DNA of 64,000 nt. It comes from Chenopodium formosanum. Lineage: Eukaryota; Streptophyta; Magnoliopsida; Caryophyllales; Amaranthaceae. A model generated the notes under the pieces. It saw nothing but the letters and a program-made list of their open reading frames with translations, was not told where the DNA came from and ran no database searches. The translations under genes were made by a program, and so were the position numbers. This document shows positions 10,022-21,495 of this stretch, one piece after another. The stretch's first letter is position 1, and every line of letters begins with the position of its first letter. The stretch lies in assembly GCA_024500155.1 (NCBI GenBank), contig CM044868.1:40930165-40994164 (forward strand). Direction: 5' to 3'.

Positions 10022-12587
10022 TGATAAGTGACTTTTATGTCACTTTTAGGGTGTTTATTAAGTCGTATTCCGGCTTATTTTTCAATAATTTCACCTTTTA
10101 TATCCTTTATTATTATTATTTTATTATTCTTGTCTTTTATTCTTTTTTTTGAGTATTTTTGTAATTTTCTATAGTTTTTAGTTTATTTTCGTGTTTTATT
10201 TTATTTTTCTTTCTTTTAATGTTTGTAGTTTAAGTCGTTAGTTTATATTTTCAATAATTTCTCTTTTTATCTCGTTTTCTTATTTATTTTAGTTTCGTAT
10301 TTTATTTTATTTTATTTTATTTCATTTAATTTTATTATTTCTTTAGTTTTAGCATCTTATTTTATTTTATTTTATTTTACTTTATTTATCTTATTTTATT
10401 TTACTTTATTTTACTTTATTTTATTTTATTTTCCAATTCACCCTCGTGTTGTTTTTTGTTGCAGGCGTTCCGGGTTTCAAAGTCAAGTTTGTGTTCGGGG
10501 TCCAAGGTTCGAGCAAAATTCACAATGCACAAACACCCTAGCTGCTGCCTTGTTAACCATCACCACACCATCCCTTAACCTCCACCACACAACTCCCCTG
10601 CTCCAACTCTCCTTCTCCCCTACTCCCAATCACACTCAACACCACCAGCCCTCACAGCGCCACCAATAGCAACCTCCACCCACCAACAACACCTATCAGC
10701 CCTCCACACCACGCAGCTCACCACTTACCACCACACACCTTCAATCACACCAACTCACCAGCCACCGCCAAAACCACCCTGAACCACCACCAAACAACCC
10801 ATCAGCCCCGCAATTCCTCATAATCACTCACGCAATCACCACCCACCAATCGCACCGATATCACCCATTCGCAGCCACCTGACCTCAATTGACACCAACC
10901 CGCAAAACTCTCCTTCTCCAATCAGCTTCGCAACTCACCCCACACAACACCAATTTCCAGCCACCGCAACCAATTTACCCAAGCAAACCCCAACACCACC
11001 ACACACCACGCAGCACCAGCCACCACCAAACCACCTCCAATCGCACCAATTCTCACCAATTAAACCACCAGCCCTTCACCCACAATTAACCACCCAAATA
11101 TCCAACGCAATTACTCACCAATTACAGCCGCCTTTCGCCCAACACCCAAACCCACATAGCTGTAACTCGCGGCCGCGCACCCTTGTCAGAAAGCGCACGC
11201 AATTGGAGTTCAAAACAGAGTCGAGGCAGAAGCTTTGCGCGACCTCTGTGCGACCTCTGTGCGGGCGCGCATTCGTGGGTCAATCACGAACTTTTCACGT
11301 GATTTTTAATGAGAATTGAACGGCTTTGATTGATGCTTGATTGATGACGATGAGGATTGACGGTTGTGATTGAGTGATAATTGATGATGCGTGATGGTGA
11401 TGATGGAAAGAAAAACAGAGCAGCCAAGATCGAAAGAGAAAGAAAGGGGGAAAGCTGATGGTTTTCGTGGGTTTTGGGGAATTAGATGGGTTTTGTTTTG
11501 TTTTCCTTTTTCTTTTCATTTTCTTTTATTTTATTTTTTTTAGTTTAGTTTTATTTTTGGTTTTTAAGTTTAGTTATTTTAATTATTTTAGTTTAGTTTT
11601 TATTTCTTTTTAGTTTTCTCTTTTACTTTATTTTATTTAGCCTTGTATTATAAATACCCCTTTGGGGTTATTTTCTCATAAGTTTCAATCAACATTAGTT
11701 TAGCCTAGATTAGATTAGTTTAGCTATTTTGTTTCCTCTCTCTTAGGGTTAGGAGTAGTTTAGAGAGAGAAAGATTGGATTTTTCATGGAGTTTTTGGGA
11801 TTTTGAAGAAGCAAATTTGTGGATTTTTCCTCTAATAAATTCAATGAGTTTTCTTAACTTTCTCTCACCTTTATTGCTTTCATTTATTATTGTTTTTGCT
11901 TATTTATTTGTTTATTTGAGTAGATTAATTAGTTTAGTTGTTGATTCTTGCTTTTATTATTATTTTACCTTGTTTTCCATATTTTTGTTCATTATGTTAG
12001 TTTAGGTTTTGTTCTAGGGAAATGGATGAAGGTTATGTTAATTAATTTGATGATTGATTGTGGTTAGTATGAAATTGTTTCTTGATTATTGTGTATGGAT
12101 GATGCTTTTACGGATTAGAATCTTTCTAGCTAATTGATTCTATGCTTTTAATTGTGTTTTCAATCAATTGTGCGAAAGTGAGTTATTTGAGAACCCTAAA
12201 TTCCTCCATATCTTTGCTAGGCTAGTTACACGAGAGTGAATTAGTTTAGTAGGATTATTAACATGCTTAATTGCGCGAGAGTGAGTTAAATGTGTTAATC
12301 GTCCTAATTGAGGTCATTTTCATCTAATTCTTTGATGTTGTTGAATGCATTGATGTAATTGGATTCCACTTTCCCTAGTTTTAGTTATTTGCTCTTAGTA
12401 GTGTTAGTTGAACCTCTCTTTACCTCACAAGCTTTCCTAGTAGTCTAATTAGCATAGATTGATACACTTAGTCTTTTTGGGTTCGACCCTTTACTTACCC
12501 CTATACTCGTATTAGGGTAGTTTAGGTATTATAAATTGTTAATTTGATTAGGGTTAGTAGACTAACGACACTATCTAACCTCGATCA
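10022..12587 (+). mobile_element. Solo LTR S1 (Athila-type, 2.57 kb)
   Basis: It starts TGATAAGTGAC and ends CTCGATCA, with a perfect 5-bp TSD GTTAG at 10017-10021 and 12588-12592. It aligns along its length with S2 (39006-41493). Contents in order: a TTTTA-type pentamer tract (about 10280-10435), a His/Pro/Thr-coding CCACC-rich stretch (10550-11150), a GC-rich block (11165-11280), a TATAAATA box (11649-11656) and AT-rich sequence. There is no internal region, so it arose by LTR-LTR recombination of a full element. Short frames inside it are compositional, not genes. Confidence 0.9.
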
Positions 12588-12635
12588 GTTAGGCGGGAAA
12601 GATGAATTTACTGTCTTACCCCCATAAATTTTTCC

Positions 12636-12643
12636 TATATATA
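12636..12643 (+). promoter_or_regulatory. TATA box of the antisense gene of T
   Basis: TATATATA in the context TTTCCTATATATACAAGGGG, about 250 bp upstream of the proposed coding start and on the strand opposite to gag-pol. S1 ends only about 50 bp upstream, so any more distal promoter sequence has been pushed 2.6 kb away. Confidence 0.5.
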
Positions 12644-12889
12644 CAAGGGGTTTGACTTCATTTTGGCACTTTGGAACTTTACATTTTCTAGTGAGAAGTC
12701 AGAGCTTCTAGAGAGAGAAAGTGTGTTTTCCTTTGAATCTTCAAGAGCTTCGCCGCGCGTTTGAGTTTTCCGGTGACAGTGGTTGAGTTCTCCGATCAAT
12801 CTTCAAGGTTTCCAAGTTTTCAACACGTACAGAGGTAGGCCGCCTGTTTTTCTTTTCCTTGTCTTTTTATTTCTTTGTTTATTTAAAAG

Positions 12890-15800
12890 CTGGCTCAACA
12901 CTCGGCTTCGTCCGTTTCTCCTCATGAGGTCGGCCGTTCGCCTGGGACTGAGGAGTCTAGAGTGGACGGAGATGAGTTGTCTCCTTCATGGAGTGGGTCC
13001 ATTTCTAATGCGTACCAACTCACATCCACCCATTCTTCTCTGTCCCTGCAGTCATACATGGCACGGACGATGCAAACACACGATCGTCATGTGGCTAGAA
13101 ATCTAGATGGAAGTCTGGTAAACCCTAGGCCTCCTTTTGACCCAAACAATGTTAACCTAGAGACCCCTTCCACCACTCCTACGACCGCTTCCACGGGCAC
13201 TCACTGCTCGGCCGTGGAAGTAACTTCCTCATTTGAGGAGCGACAAAGAACTCAAGGCGCTCCATTAATGGGGGGAACGTCCGGGAAAACTCCGGGGTTG
13301 AGGTTCCCCCAATATGCCAGCTCGTTCATGGATAGGGCCGAGTTGCTACTCTGTGAGGGGCCTCCTACCTCTTCTCGAGCGGACGCTAATGCGTCCGTCC
13401 CCACTCCCTCAGAACTCTGTCTCCGATATGGTAGGTCGGACAGACCAATAACAGGGATTTTACTTATTGAACCGTCCAACCTGCCCCCTCGCAGTGCTCC
13501 TCCTACTGGGAGTCAGGCGGCCGGTGCCAAAGATAAGGGCAAACGGCCACTTGAAGACATTATCTCCCCCCGAGGCGGCCATAGTTCTAGGAGCCGCAGC
13601 TCGGCGGAGGCAGCCGACCTTGACAGAGTGCTATCTTTCGAGTTTGGGAGCGCTCCTCAACGAGAAGAGGGCGAAGCTGAGAATGCGGCCGAGGGTGGAG
13701 CCGCGGCCGCAGAGGGCGAAGAGGAGGCCGAGGAGGATGTTGCCAACATTGACAACTTCAAGGATCCCTACGCCTGTACAGTGGGTAGCACGGCCTTGAG
13801 CTACCTGAACCACAACTTTGAGAAATACAAGGCATTCCTCCTCCTTGGGGAAGGATTTGAGATTCAGCCTCCAAGGAAGTCCCGCGCTTTGGCCGCCTGG
13901 GAAGAAGAGAGGACGCACCAAAGATCCTTCAGCGTCTATAGGGAGGCCTTAGACGTTGGATTGCGCTTCCCCCTCTATCCTTTCGTCCGCACAATCTTGG
14001 ACGAGTATGACATAGCTCTCTTCCAACTGACGCCAAACAGCTGGTTAAACATTTTTTCGAGCCAGACTTTGCGGTTTTCTGTGAGATGCACTCACTGACT
14101 AAGCTGGACGCGGATACGGACGGCTGGCTCATCTTGAGCACCACTAGAGATTACATGGTGGTGATGGACCGCATCTCCAAGTGGCGCGACTGGAAGCACC
14201 GATTCTACCGCATCAAAACTAAGGACGTCGAATTTAACTTGCGGATGAATCAGTTCAATGCTGAGCCAATTCAACTTGGACGTGGGGATCTCAAGCCTAA
14301 TAAGCCACCCGTCCACCCCAGCCAGGAATACCAACTTGAATATTTCAAAGTCAAGCGGGTGAAAAGGAATGGCAAAACTAAGCGCGTCCCAAGTAACTGG
14401 GTCCCTTTATCCAGCTGGCTGCGGGATCCCACCTTTATGTCTGCCTACGGCCTGTACAAGAACCTGCCCCAAGGTGGACGCACGGACACATATTCTTACA
14501 CTTACACATATTATTTGATATTGAAGAATTTTCTAACTCTTTTTCCTCCTCTTTCAGCTGAGGCGTACAAGATGCTGGACAAAGAGCAAAAAGGAGAGGT
14601 CAACATGTCCAAGATTGACTTGGCTCGGTACAAGGCTCGCCAGAGGCTGTACGAGCAATCTAAAGGAGTAAGTAAACCCATCTAGCTTTCTTCCTTACGT
14701 CCTTGTATGCATTACGGAAGAGATCTTCTTCTTAACTAGGCTCGGCCTATTATATTATCTTGCTTTCTTTTACTAACTTTTGCCTCTACAGCTGGCCACT
14801 CCAACCCCCAGGTCCAAACGAAAGCAGTCGTCTCCTGCGTCCAAGACGGATCAGGACGACAAGGCGTCCAAACAAAGGAAGACGGTCGTATCCAAGACCA
14901 CTTCCACTTCTGCGGCCAAGACAACGTCGCGGACTGTCTCAAAATAGTCCAAAGGAGAACAACCCCGGCTGAGCGATAGCGAGGCCTCCAAGTCCATAGA
15001 TCCGGCCGCCATGCCGGGTCATGTTAGGTCCGAAAAATAGGGCGATATGGGTAAGTCGACCCTGGCAAAACCGACCGGGCCAGAAGTGACTCCGCCCGTC
15101 CAAAGAGTCAATATATCTGATTGGCTTGATGCCAATCAGTCGGCCGGCGATTACCCTGGCCGGACAGGGGAGGAGAATAATGAGCCTGCGCCGCCCCCAC
15201 CATTCACTTTCAACCTTCCTACTCCTCCAAGCTTCTCTGACGGTCAGTTCCAATAACTTTGGATTTTATTTAGTTCCTTCTCGTTTTTTTTATTGAGCTT
15301 ACATTAAACTCTTTGTGTCCGCCTACAGACATTGCAGAGGAGCTACAAATGAAGCTGCCCGGCCAGTCCCTTACTGGGGCGGACAGGAAGGCGATGCGGG
15401 AGGCCATGGCCCGGGCCGTCCCCGCTGAGTAGCGAGACAAGCTGCGGGGAATACATGAGGGCTTCCTCGGCCCCTTGATCAATTGCAACGCTGAGGTAAA
15501 TTTTACCCTCAAATGCACTTAGCCAATTTTTCGCTCATTTTTCTAACACATTTACCCTGTACGCAGCTCATCCTGTGGCTGAATGCCTTCCTGGAATGGA
15601 AGGACAAGGAGTATAAGCGGCTGAAGCATGCCTGGGCCCAGATTCAAAAGACCCAGGATGCCGTTACTGGGGAGGTGGCCGTCCAGCGCCGCTATTTTGA
15701 GACCCAAATCAACTCGCTGTCCGACAAGGCTACGCGGCAGGCAGAAGATTTGGTGAAGCTGGGCGAGGCCCTTCAGCAAGAGTCCGTGGCCAGGGAGGCC

Positions 15801-16313
15801 ATGAGACAAGAGATGGACCAAGCCTTGCTGGACGGCGAACGTTAGAGGGCAGGGTTCGAGGCCTCCGAAAATCTTTAGAGTGATGTGGCCTTGGCCCAAA
15901 AACACTTAAAGGAGGCCTTGGATGAGTCGGACGCTATGAGGGCCGAGGTGGAAAGTTTAAAGAAGTTTGTTGAGGACTTAACTCTCTAGTTACAAACACC
16001 TCAAGCCCCCAGTGTGGACGAAGTGGTCCTCATTTAGTAGAATGCTGAGGACAGGCTGAAGAGCCACTTCTTTGAGGCTTTTGAGCTTATGGTGGACGAG
16101 GAAGAGGCGGCCTATTAACAGGAACGCTTCACCAAGCGTCTCAACTTTGTCTGCCTCAGAGAAGAGGCTAAGAAGGCCGGGCAGCCTTCACCTGAGCTGG
16201 ACGTCACGCCAACTACCTCAGAGGAGGAGGAAGTCGAAGAAGCGGCGGCCGGCAAAGACAGTGAGGCTGAGAGCGAGGCGTCTGCTAAGGACGCATCCCC
16301 TGCCATAGTTTAA
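12890..16313 (+). pseudogene. Six-exon antisense extra ORF of T (putative gypsy-type transposon domain, PF04195-like), broken
   Basis: This gene runs opposite to gag-pol. A 5' UTR intron is likely (donor about 12834, acceptor 12889). Coding exons read 12890-14473, 14558-14667, 14792-15242, 15329-15495 and 15567-16313. All introns are GT..AG and every junction keeps one frame. About 1,010 codons. The first third is Ser/Thr/Pro-rich, then an acidic Glu/Ala tract (about 13640-13750). Next comes the segment FPLYPFVRTILDEYDIALFQ followed by LTPNSW, which I recognise as the plant family annotated putative gypsy type transposon. Then follow a basic Lys/Ser tract and a Glu/Ala/Gln-rich coiled coil (exon 6). 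Breaks: a frameshift near 14040, eight TAG and one TAA in frame, and CTG where ATG is expected (12890). Family recall needs a search; the exon structure is direct. Confidence 0.75.
14474..14557 (+). other. Intron in the T antisense gene
   Basis: Donor CAAG|GTGGAC and acceptor TTTCAG|CTGAGG, after a T/C-rich tract. Removing it joins phase-1 codons and keeps the frame open (..PQ / AEAYKMLDKE). The other introns, all in one frame, are 14668-14791, 15243-15328 and 15496-15566. Confidence 0.7.
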
Positions 16314-17219
16314 GAGGTCGGCCCAGGCCAGAGTCCAGCTTCTGCTCCAGCCGCCCCATGATTTCATCTCTACTTTTCTTCCTTGTTAATCATTTATGTA
16401 TTTATTTTTTGACTTTTTCAATCCGCCTTTTAGAGCGGTTTTATGTAAGATATTTTACCGCCTTTTGAGCGGCCCCTTTTATTAATTGAGCTTCCAAATT
16501 TTTCTTCATACTTTGCACAGTTCATACTTTGACAAGTTTTTGCATTTTTGTACACGTACTTAACACGTTTTTGTATTTTTGTACACGTACTTAACAAGTT
16601 TTTATATCCTCGTACAATTTGGGGGTATGACCCTTTATTCGGCGTTTGCCTAGTCCATACTTTGGGTTGTTTGATTGGCTTGGTAGAATTTATACTTTAG
16701 GTAGTATTACTTCTACCAAGTTAATCAAATCATAATAATGATTGCCCTTGGACTAGGTGGTACGCCGAATCAACACGTTAATTGGCCGTTCAATTGGCTT
16801 TATGTGAGTTTTCATGTTTGATCTCAACTTAAAATTTTCATGTTTGACTGGGCTGGAATGCCTAGGTATGCCCTTGCCCCATTATATGAGTTTCACAGGG
16901 TACCTTACCTTTACCGTCCGCATTAATTAAGGGTGGACGCATTCATGTGACTTTTCGGATCAAGTTGCCCATTCTTATTTTATTTGATTTACTTATGTTT
17001 TGCGACCGTGTTACTATGTTGCAAGTAACCTACCTACAACTTCCACGCGGCCTATCCGTATAAGTTATGACTGTGCAAATAAGCATAAATTAAATGGAAA
17101 AATAATTATAACAATGTTTGACTTTTTGATTAATTTGTCAAAATTACATTGTCGTGGCCGTACGACTTACATTGCTTGGTCTACAGACCTAGCTGTATAC
17201 ACAGCTTTTGGCTAAGTAA
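16314..17219. other. Intergenic region between the convergent antisense gene and pol of T
   Basis: No gene seen. It is AT-rich and holds a tandem repeat of a 32- to 33-bp unit (ACAAGTTTTTGCATTTTTGT.., 16532-16610) and a strong 134-nt inverted repeat (16637-16770). Both transcripts of T should end here. Confidence 0.6.
16637..16770. repeat. 134-nt foldback between the two convergent genes of T
   Basis: The left arm (ATTCGGCGTTTGCCTAGTCC.., then TTTGATTGGCTTGGTAGAA) pairs with the right arm (TTCTACCAAGTTAATCAAAT.., then TGGACTAGGTGGTACGCCGAA). There is a short A/T loop and few mismatches. No clear TSD flanks it, so a MITE origin is not shown. A role in 3'-end formation or small-RNA production would be inference. 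Confidence 0.65.
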
Positions 17220-18290
17220 TTAAACATAATATTTCTTCAGATTGTCAGTGTTCCATGAGCGCGGGATGGGTCGGCCGTTCATGGCTTCAAGACGGTAAGT
17301 CCCATCTCTGACCTCTTCTCTGACTCGATAAGGCCTTTCCCAATTTGGGGTCAGCTTGCCGTCCTCATTTGCTCGTCCCACAGCCTCAATCTTCCTTAGA
17401 ACCAGATCTCCCAATTTTATCGGCCGCTTTGACACTCGACGATTGTATGCCCTTGTCATACGAAGACGATAGATTTCGTGTCTAAGCGCCGTATTGCCCC
17501 TAGCTTCAGGAAGGAAGTCTAGGGCGGTCTTCATGGCTTCCCAATTATCTGTTTCATCATATAACATCACCCTAAGGGTGGGCTCATACATTTCAATTGG
17601 AAGGACCGCCTCGGCACCATAGACTATGAAGAAGGGAGTTTCTCCTGTTGAACTCTTGGCCGTGGTTCGTATGGACCACATCACATTCACTAACTCATCA
17701 GCCCATAAGCCGCCTGCCCTCTCAAGCTTGCTTAATTCCATTGGAGATCAATTTGTTGTAGGCTTCTACCTGACCATTTGCTTGTGGACGGCCAACTGAG
17801 GCAAAACAGTGGGCTATGCCTTGGTCTTCCAACCAATCTTTGAGTTAGGGCGTTTCGAACTGAGGTCCGTTGTCAAACACCATAGACTGAGGAACGCCAA
17901 AGCGTGTAATGATACTCTTCCATATGAAAGCTGAAACATCTGTCCATTTGATATCCCGGACGGCCTCGGCCTCTACCCATTTTGTGAAGTAGTCTACTGC
18001 TACAAACTCATACCGCCTCTAGGCGGACGCTGGTGTGTATAGTCCTAAAATGTCCATTCCCCATTTGGAAAAAGGGAGTGGACTACCGATGGCCGAAAGA
18101 CTGTTGGCAGGTCGATGAATTAATGTTGCGAACCTATGGCATTTATCACACTTCTTTACCATTTCCATTGCGTCCGTCTTTAGGCTCGGCCAGTAGTAAC
18201 CTAGGCGGGCAGCCTTTTCAGCCAAAGATCATCCTCCAATGTGAGAACCACACTGCCCCTGGTGAATATCATCCAAGACATCATACCCTC
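17220..18290 (-). pseudogene. T integrase (broken)
   Basis: The zinc-binding part is visible (HQGQCGSHIGG, then GYYWPSLK and KKCDKCHRF). The catalytic core gives GMDILG, VAVDYFTKWVEAE, FDNGPQF and QANGQVEAYNK, so the three acidic residues D, D and E are present. The C-terminal part (17220-17741) ends WNTDNLKKYYV and stops at the end of pol. Breaks: TGA near 18228, TAG near 18017 (Gln expected), TAA near 17828 and a frameshift near 17745. It would insert the cDNA into chromosomes if intact; here it is dead. Confidence 0.85.
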
Positions 18291-19062
18291 TCTCAGGACT
18301 GATGCACTTCAGGTACGGCTTTACAAATGCCTTTTTGAACAACTCTCCTTCCTTAATTTCAAACCAATCCGCTCTCTTTTTCATCAACCAGCTCTCTTTA
18401 GGATCGGCCGGGAGTAATCCGTCCTTAAGGTAAGATATGATCCCGCCCATCCAAGTGGAGCTTCTATCAATTGCGTGTACTGGCTCAGCGTCAATACTCC
18501 TCTCCTCTTTTACTTCCCAAAACACCGACCTGGGAGTATCACATGATGCTGAGGATGCTAGCTTAGAGAGGGCGTCCGCCTGATGATTGGACGAACGAGG
18601 GACCTGCTGTAGGGTAAAATGATCTAGGCTCTCAGCCTCCTCTTTCACAATCTTCAAATACTTTATCATGGTCGGCTCCCTCGCCTTGATATCTCCATTC
18701 ACCTGGCCGACTACAAGTAAAGAGTCCGAGCATACGTCAATTTTTGTCGCTCTTGCCGCCTTACACATTCTTAGGCCGGCCAAGAGGGCTTCGTACTCGG
18801 CTTCATTTTTAGAGGCTTGAAACTGGAATCTCAGGGCGTACTCAAACTTATCTCCTTCAGGATACTGACATATAACACCTGCACAACAACCAGTAGCTGT
18901 CGCGCTACCATCCACGAACACTTTCCAGATTTGATCTCCGGCCGTCTGAAGATCTGGCCGGGTCATTTCTACTAAAAAATCAGCAAAGGCTTGCCCCTTG
19001 ATTGCTTTTCTTGGCTCAAATGTAATATCCAAGCCTCTCATTTCCAAGGCCCATTTGAGCAT
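18229..19062 (-). pseudogene. T second RNase H domain and connection to integrase
   Basis: A 277-residue frame contains a second RNase H of the archaeal-like type: VFVDGSAT (first Asp), NEAEYEALLAGL (Glu), DSLLVVGQVNG (Asp) and NHQADALSKLA (last Asp). A duplicated RNase H is characteristic of Tat elements. Downstream it runs into the zinc-binding N-terminus of integrase. The catalytic acids of this domain look intact. A TAG separates it from the upstream RNase H (near 19094). Confidence 0.85.
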
Positions 19063-19095
19063 ACGGCCGCTTGCCTCTAGCGTTGTAAATGGCTT

Positions 19096-19430
19096 CTATA
19101 GAGGTTGGTCTGTGTAGACCACAATTGAATGTGCCAAGAAGTATGGCCGCAACTTTTTTGATGCCATGTACAATGCCAAGCGAAATTTCTCAATGGGGGG
19201 ATACCTTAGCTCAGCGTTATGTAGAACGTGGCTAATAAAGTAGACAAGGATCTGGCGGCCATTCCGTTCAGCAAGTAGGACGACACTTAAGGAGTGTTCT
19301 GAGATAGCAAGATAGATGAATAGCTTCTCGCTCTTAAGTGGACTGACAAGCCGAGGCAATGTATGTAAATGGCCTTTTAGCTGTACGAATGCTTCCTCGG
19401 CCTCCTCTGTCCACTCAAACATGGCTTTCT
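19096..19430 (-). pseudogene. T first RNase H domain
   Basis: A 108-residue frame starting MFEWTEEAEEAFVQLK, then LFIYLAISEHSLSVVL, YPPIEKFRLALYMASKKLRP and YTDQPL. This is the usual Ty3/gypsy RNase H directly after RT. In the segment IYLAISEHSLS the expected catalytic Asp (D.S) is replaced, which suggests a degenerate first RNase H; loss of activity in the first copy is known in Tat elements. A frameshift and a TAA (near 19430) separate it from RT. Confidence 0.8.
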
Positions 19431-19433
19431 TTT

Positions 19434-20459
19434 TTATGGTTTAAAAGAAATAACGGCACTTATCCCTGACCTTGACAGAAATCTACCAAATGCGGCCAAA
19501 CAGCCGGTCAATCTTTGGACTTCTTTAATCGTCCTTGGTGACTTCATGTCCATGACAGCTTGGATTTTTTCAGGGTTGGCCTCGATTCCACGTTGATCAA
19601 TTAAAAATCCAAGAAATTTACCAGACTCAACACCAAAGACACATTGCTGTGGATTTAACATCGTCTTATGCCGCCTGAGTTTGGTGAAAGTTTCTCGTAG
19701 ATCTTTCAAATGGTCAGCCGGCTCTTTTGACTTGACAATCATGTCATCAATGTATGCCTCCATATTTCGGCCGAGCTGATCTCCAAAGACCGTGTTAACA
19801 AGTCGCTGAAAAGTAGCTGGGGCATTCTTAAGGCCGAATGGCATAACTTTGTAACAATACAACCCCTGCTCAGTCACAAACGTTGTTTTCTCCTGGTCTT
19901 CTTCCCATAACGGAATTTGATGGAATCCGGAGTATGCGTCCATAAAGCTCATCAGGGCATGTCCGGCCATCAAATCAACCAGACGGTTGATTTTAGGCAA
20001 GGGAAAGCTATCCTTAGGGCATGCCTTGTTTAGATCGGTGTAATCTACGCACATTCTCCAAGTTCCATTCGGCTTCTTGACAAGGACCACATTGGCCACC
20101 CATTCTGGGTAATAGCATTGCCGAATGAAACCGGCGTCCAGAAGCTTCTTGAATTCTTCTGCGGCCGCCTGATTCCTCTCTTCTCCATGATTCTTTTTCT
20201 TCTGACGGACAAGTTTTACGGTCGGATTCACAGCCAATTTGTGCACGGCCAAATCTGGACTTATACCTGGCATCTCATCGACATCAAATGCAAATACATC
20301 CTTGAACTCTCTCAATAATTGAATTAACTCATCCCCAAGCACACCCAAAGCTAGAGTGCCCACACTGACCATCCGACTTGGTTGATCAGGGTCAAGCACT
20401 ATATCCTGGTGATTGTCGGCCGGCTGGGGGCGTAACTCTTCTGGCCGCCCGACAGTCAT
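19434..20459 (-). pseudogene. T reverse transcriptase
   Basis: A 341-residue frame covers nearly the whole RT: YPEWVANVVLVKKPNGTWRM, VDYTDLNKACPKDSFPLPKI, MDAYSGFHQI, FGLKNAPATFQ, the active-site box YIDDMIVKS, and the thumb with QQCVFGVESGKFLGFLI. It is the longest well-kept part of pol in T. It is preceded by a TAG (near 20461) where the protease frame reads on with Gln expected. It ends in a frameshift at about 19440-19490. Confidence 0.9.
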
Positions 20460-20465
20460 TAACTG

Positions 20466-21467
20466 CTATGCTTTCTCTATCTTGGTCGCCTTAAGCTTCT
20501 GGCCGACTTGGTGTGTTGGGAGTGAGGTTCCTTCTTCTTTTGGCTCGGACAGTTTTGGTCCGCGCGCTGTAGGCTTAACCGCCAACTGATTGCATTCCTT
20601 AGCCATCTTCATACTTCCTTGGATTGTACCTATTTTCCCGTCTGTCCTTTTAAACTTTAGCAGCATTAGGTGAGGCACAATGACTGCTTTTGCTGCATTC
20701 AGTGTAGGAGGGCCGAGTATGACATTATATCCAGTCAGTTCTTTTACGAACAAGAAGCGGACAACCATATCTCTTCCTTCCCCTTTTTGCCCGAATCGGA
20801 CTGGTAAGTCTATCCGCCCCACTGGGTGGATGACCTTCCCCCCAAATCCGACCAGCGGGTGAGTGATGTCCTGGAGAGCATCCTCTGGGAAGCTTAGATT
20901 CTTCAAGGCGGCCAGGCTGATGATATCAGCCACGCTACCCGTGTTTATCAATATTCGTCCGACCTTCAAATTGGCTATCTTCATAATGAATACCATGGGA
21001 TCATTTTGCAAGGCTTTGACCTCCCCCCGATCGGCCTCACTGATGATTACTTCGGGGAAGGGTTCAGCCTTCACTAAATCCATCTGCATCACCTTTCCCA
21101 GGTTTCGGGCGTCCTGCTTGATCCCTTTCATAGTGGGACCGCCTGAGGCAAATCCTCCTGATATCACGGCCACAAAGCCTGAATCAGTGTTGTTGCCATC
21201 ATCGTTATCTTTGTTCTTATCATTCTTCTGACTTTGCTCTGACGTGTTGTTTGTCTGTGTGTAAGTGAATTTGGACTTCATCACATATGAATTCAGCATG
21301 CCCTTCTCGGCTAGTTTGTCCAGGAGTCTCTTTAAGTTAATGCAATCGTCCGTGTCATGTCCCACATCCTTGTGGTAATGACAGTCCTTGTTTTTGTTCC
21401 TATAATGAGCCGGTCCTCTCAGCGGCTGTGGCTTCTCAAACTCAAACTTATCCTTGATTTCCATCAA
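20466..21467 (-). pseudogene. T gag zinc-finger end and aspartic protease
   Basis: A 333-residue frame opens with the gag end, including a knuckle-like CHYHKDVGHDTDDC. The retropepsin follows: the active site reads ILINTGSVADIIS where D-T-G-S is expected, so the catalytic Asp is Asn (GAC to AAC). The later VILGPPTLNAAKA corresponds to the ILGRP motif. The frame continues from gag across a single TAG at about 21497. Confidence 0.85.
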
Positions 21468-21495
21468 GATAGAATAACAATCCTTGTTGAATTCA

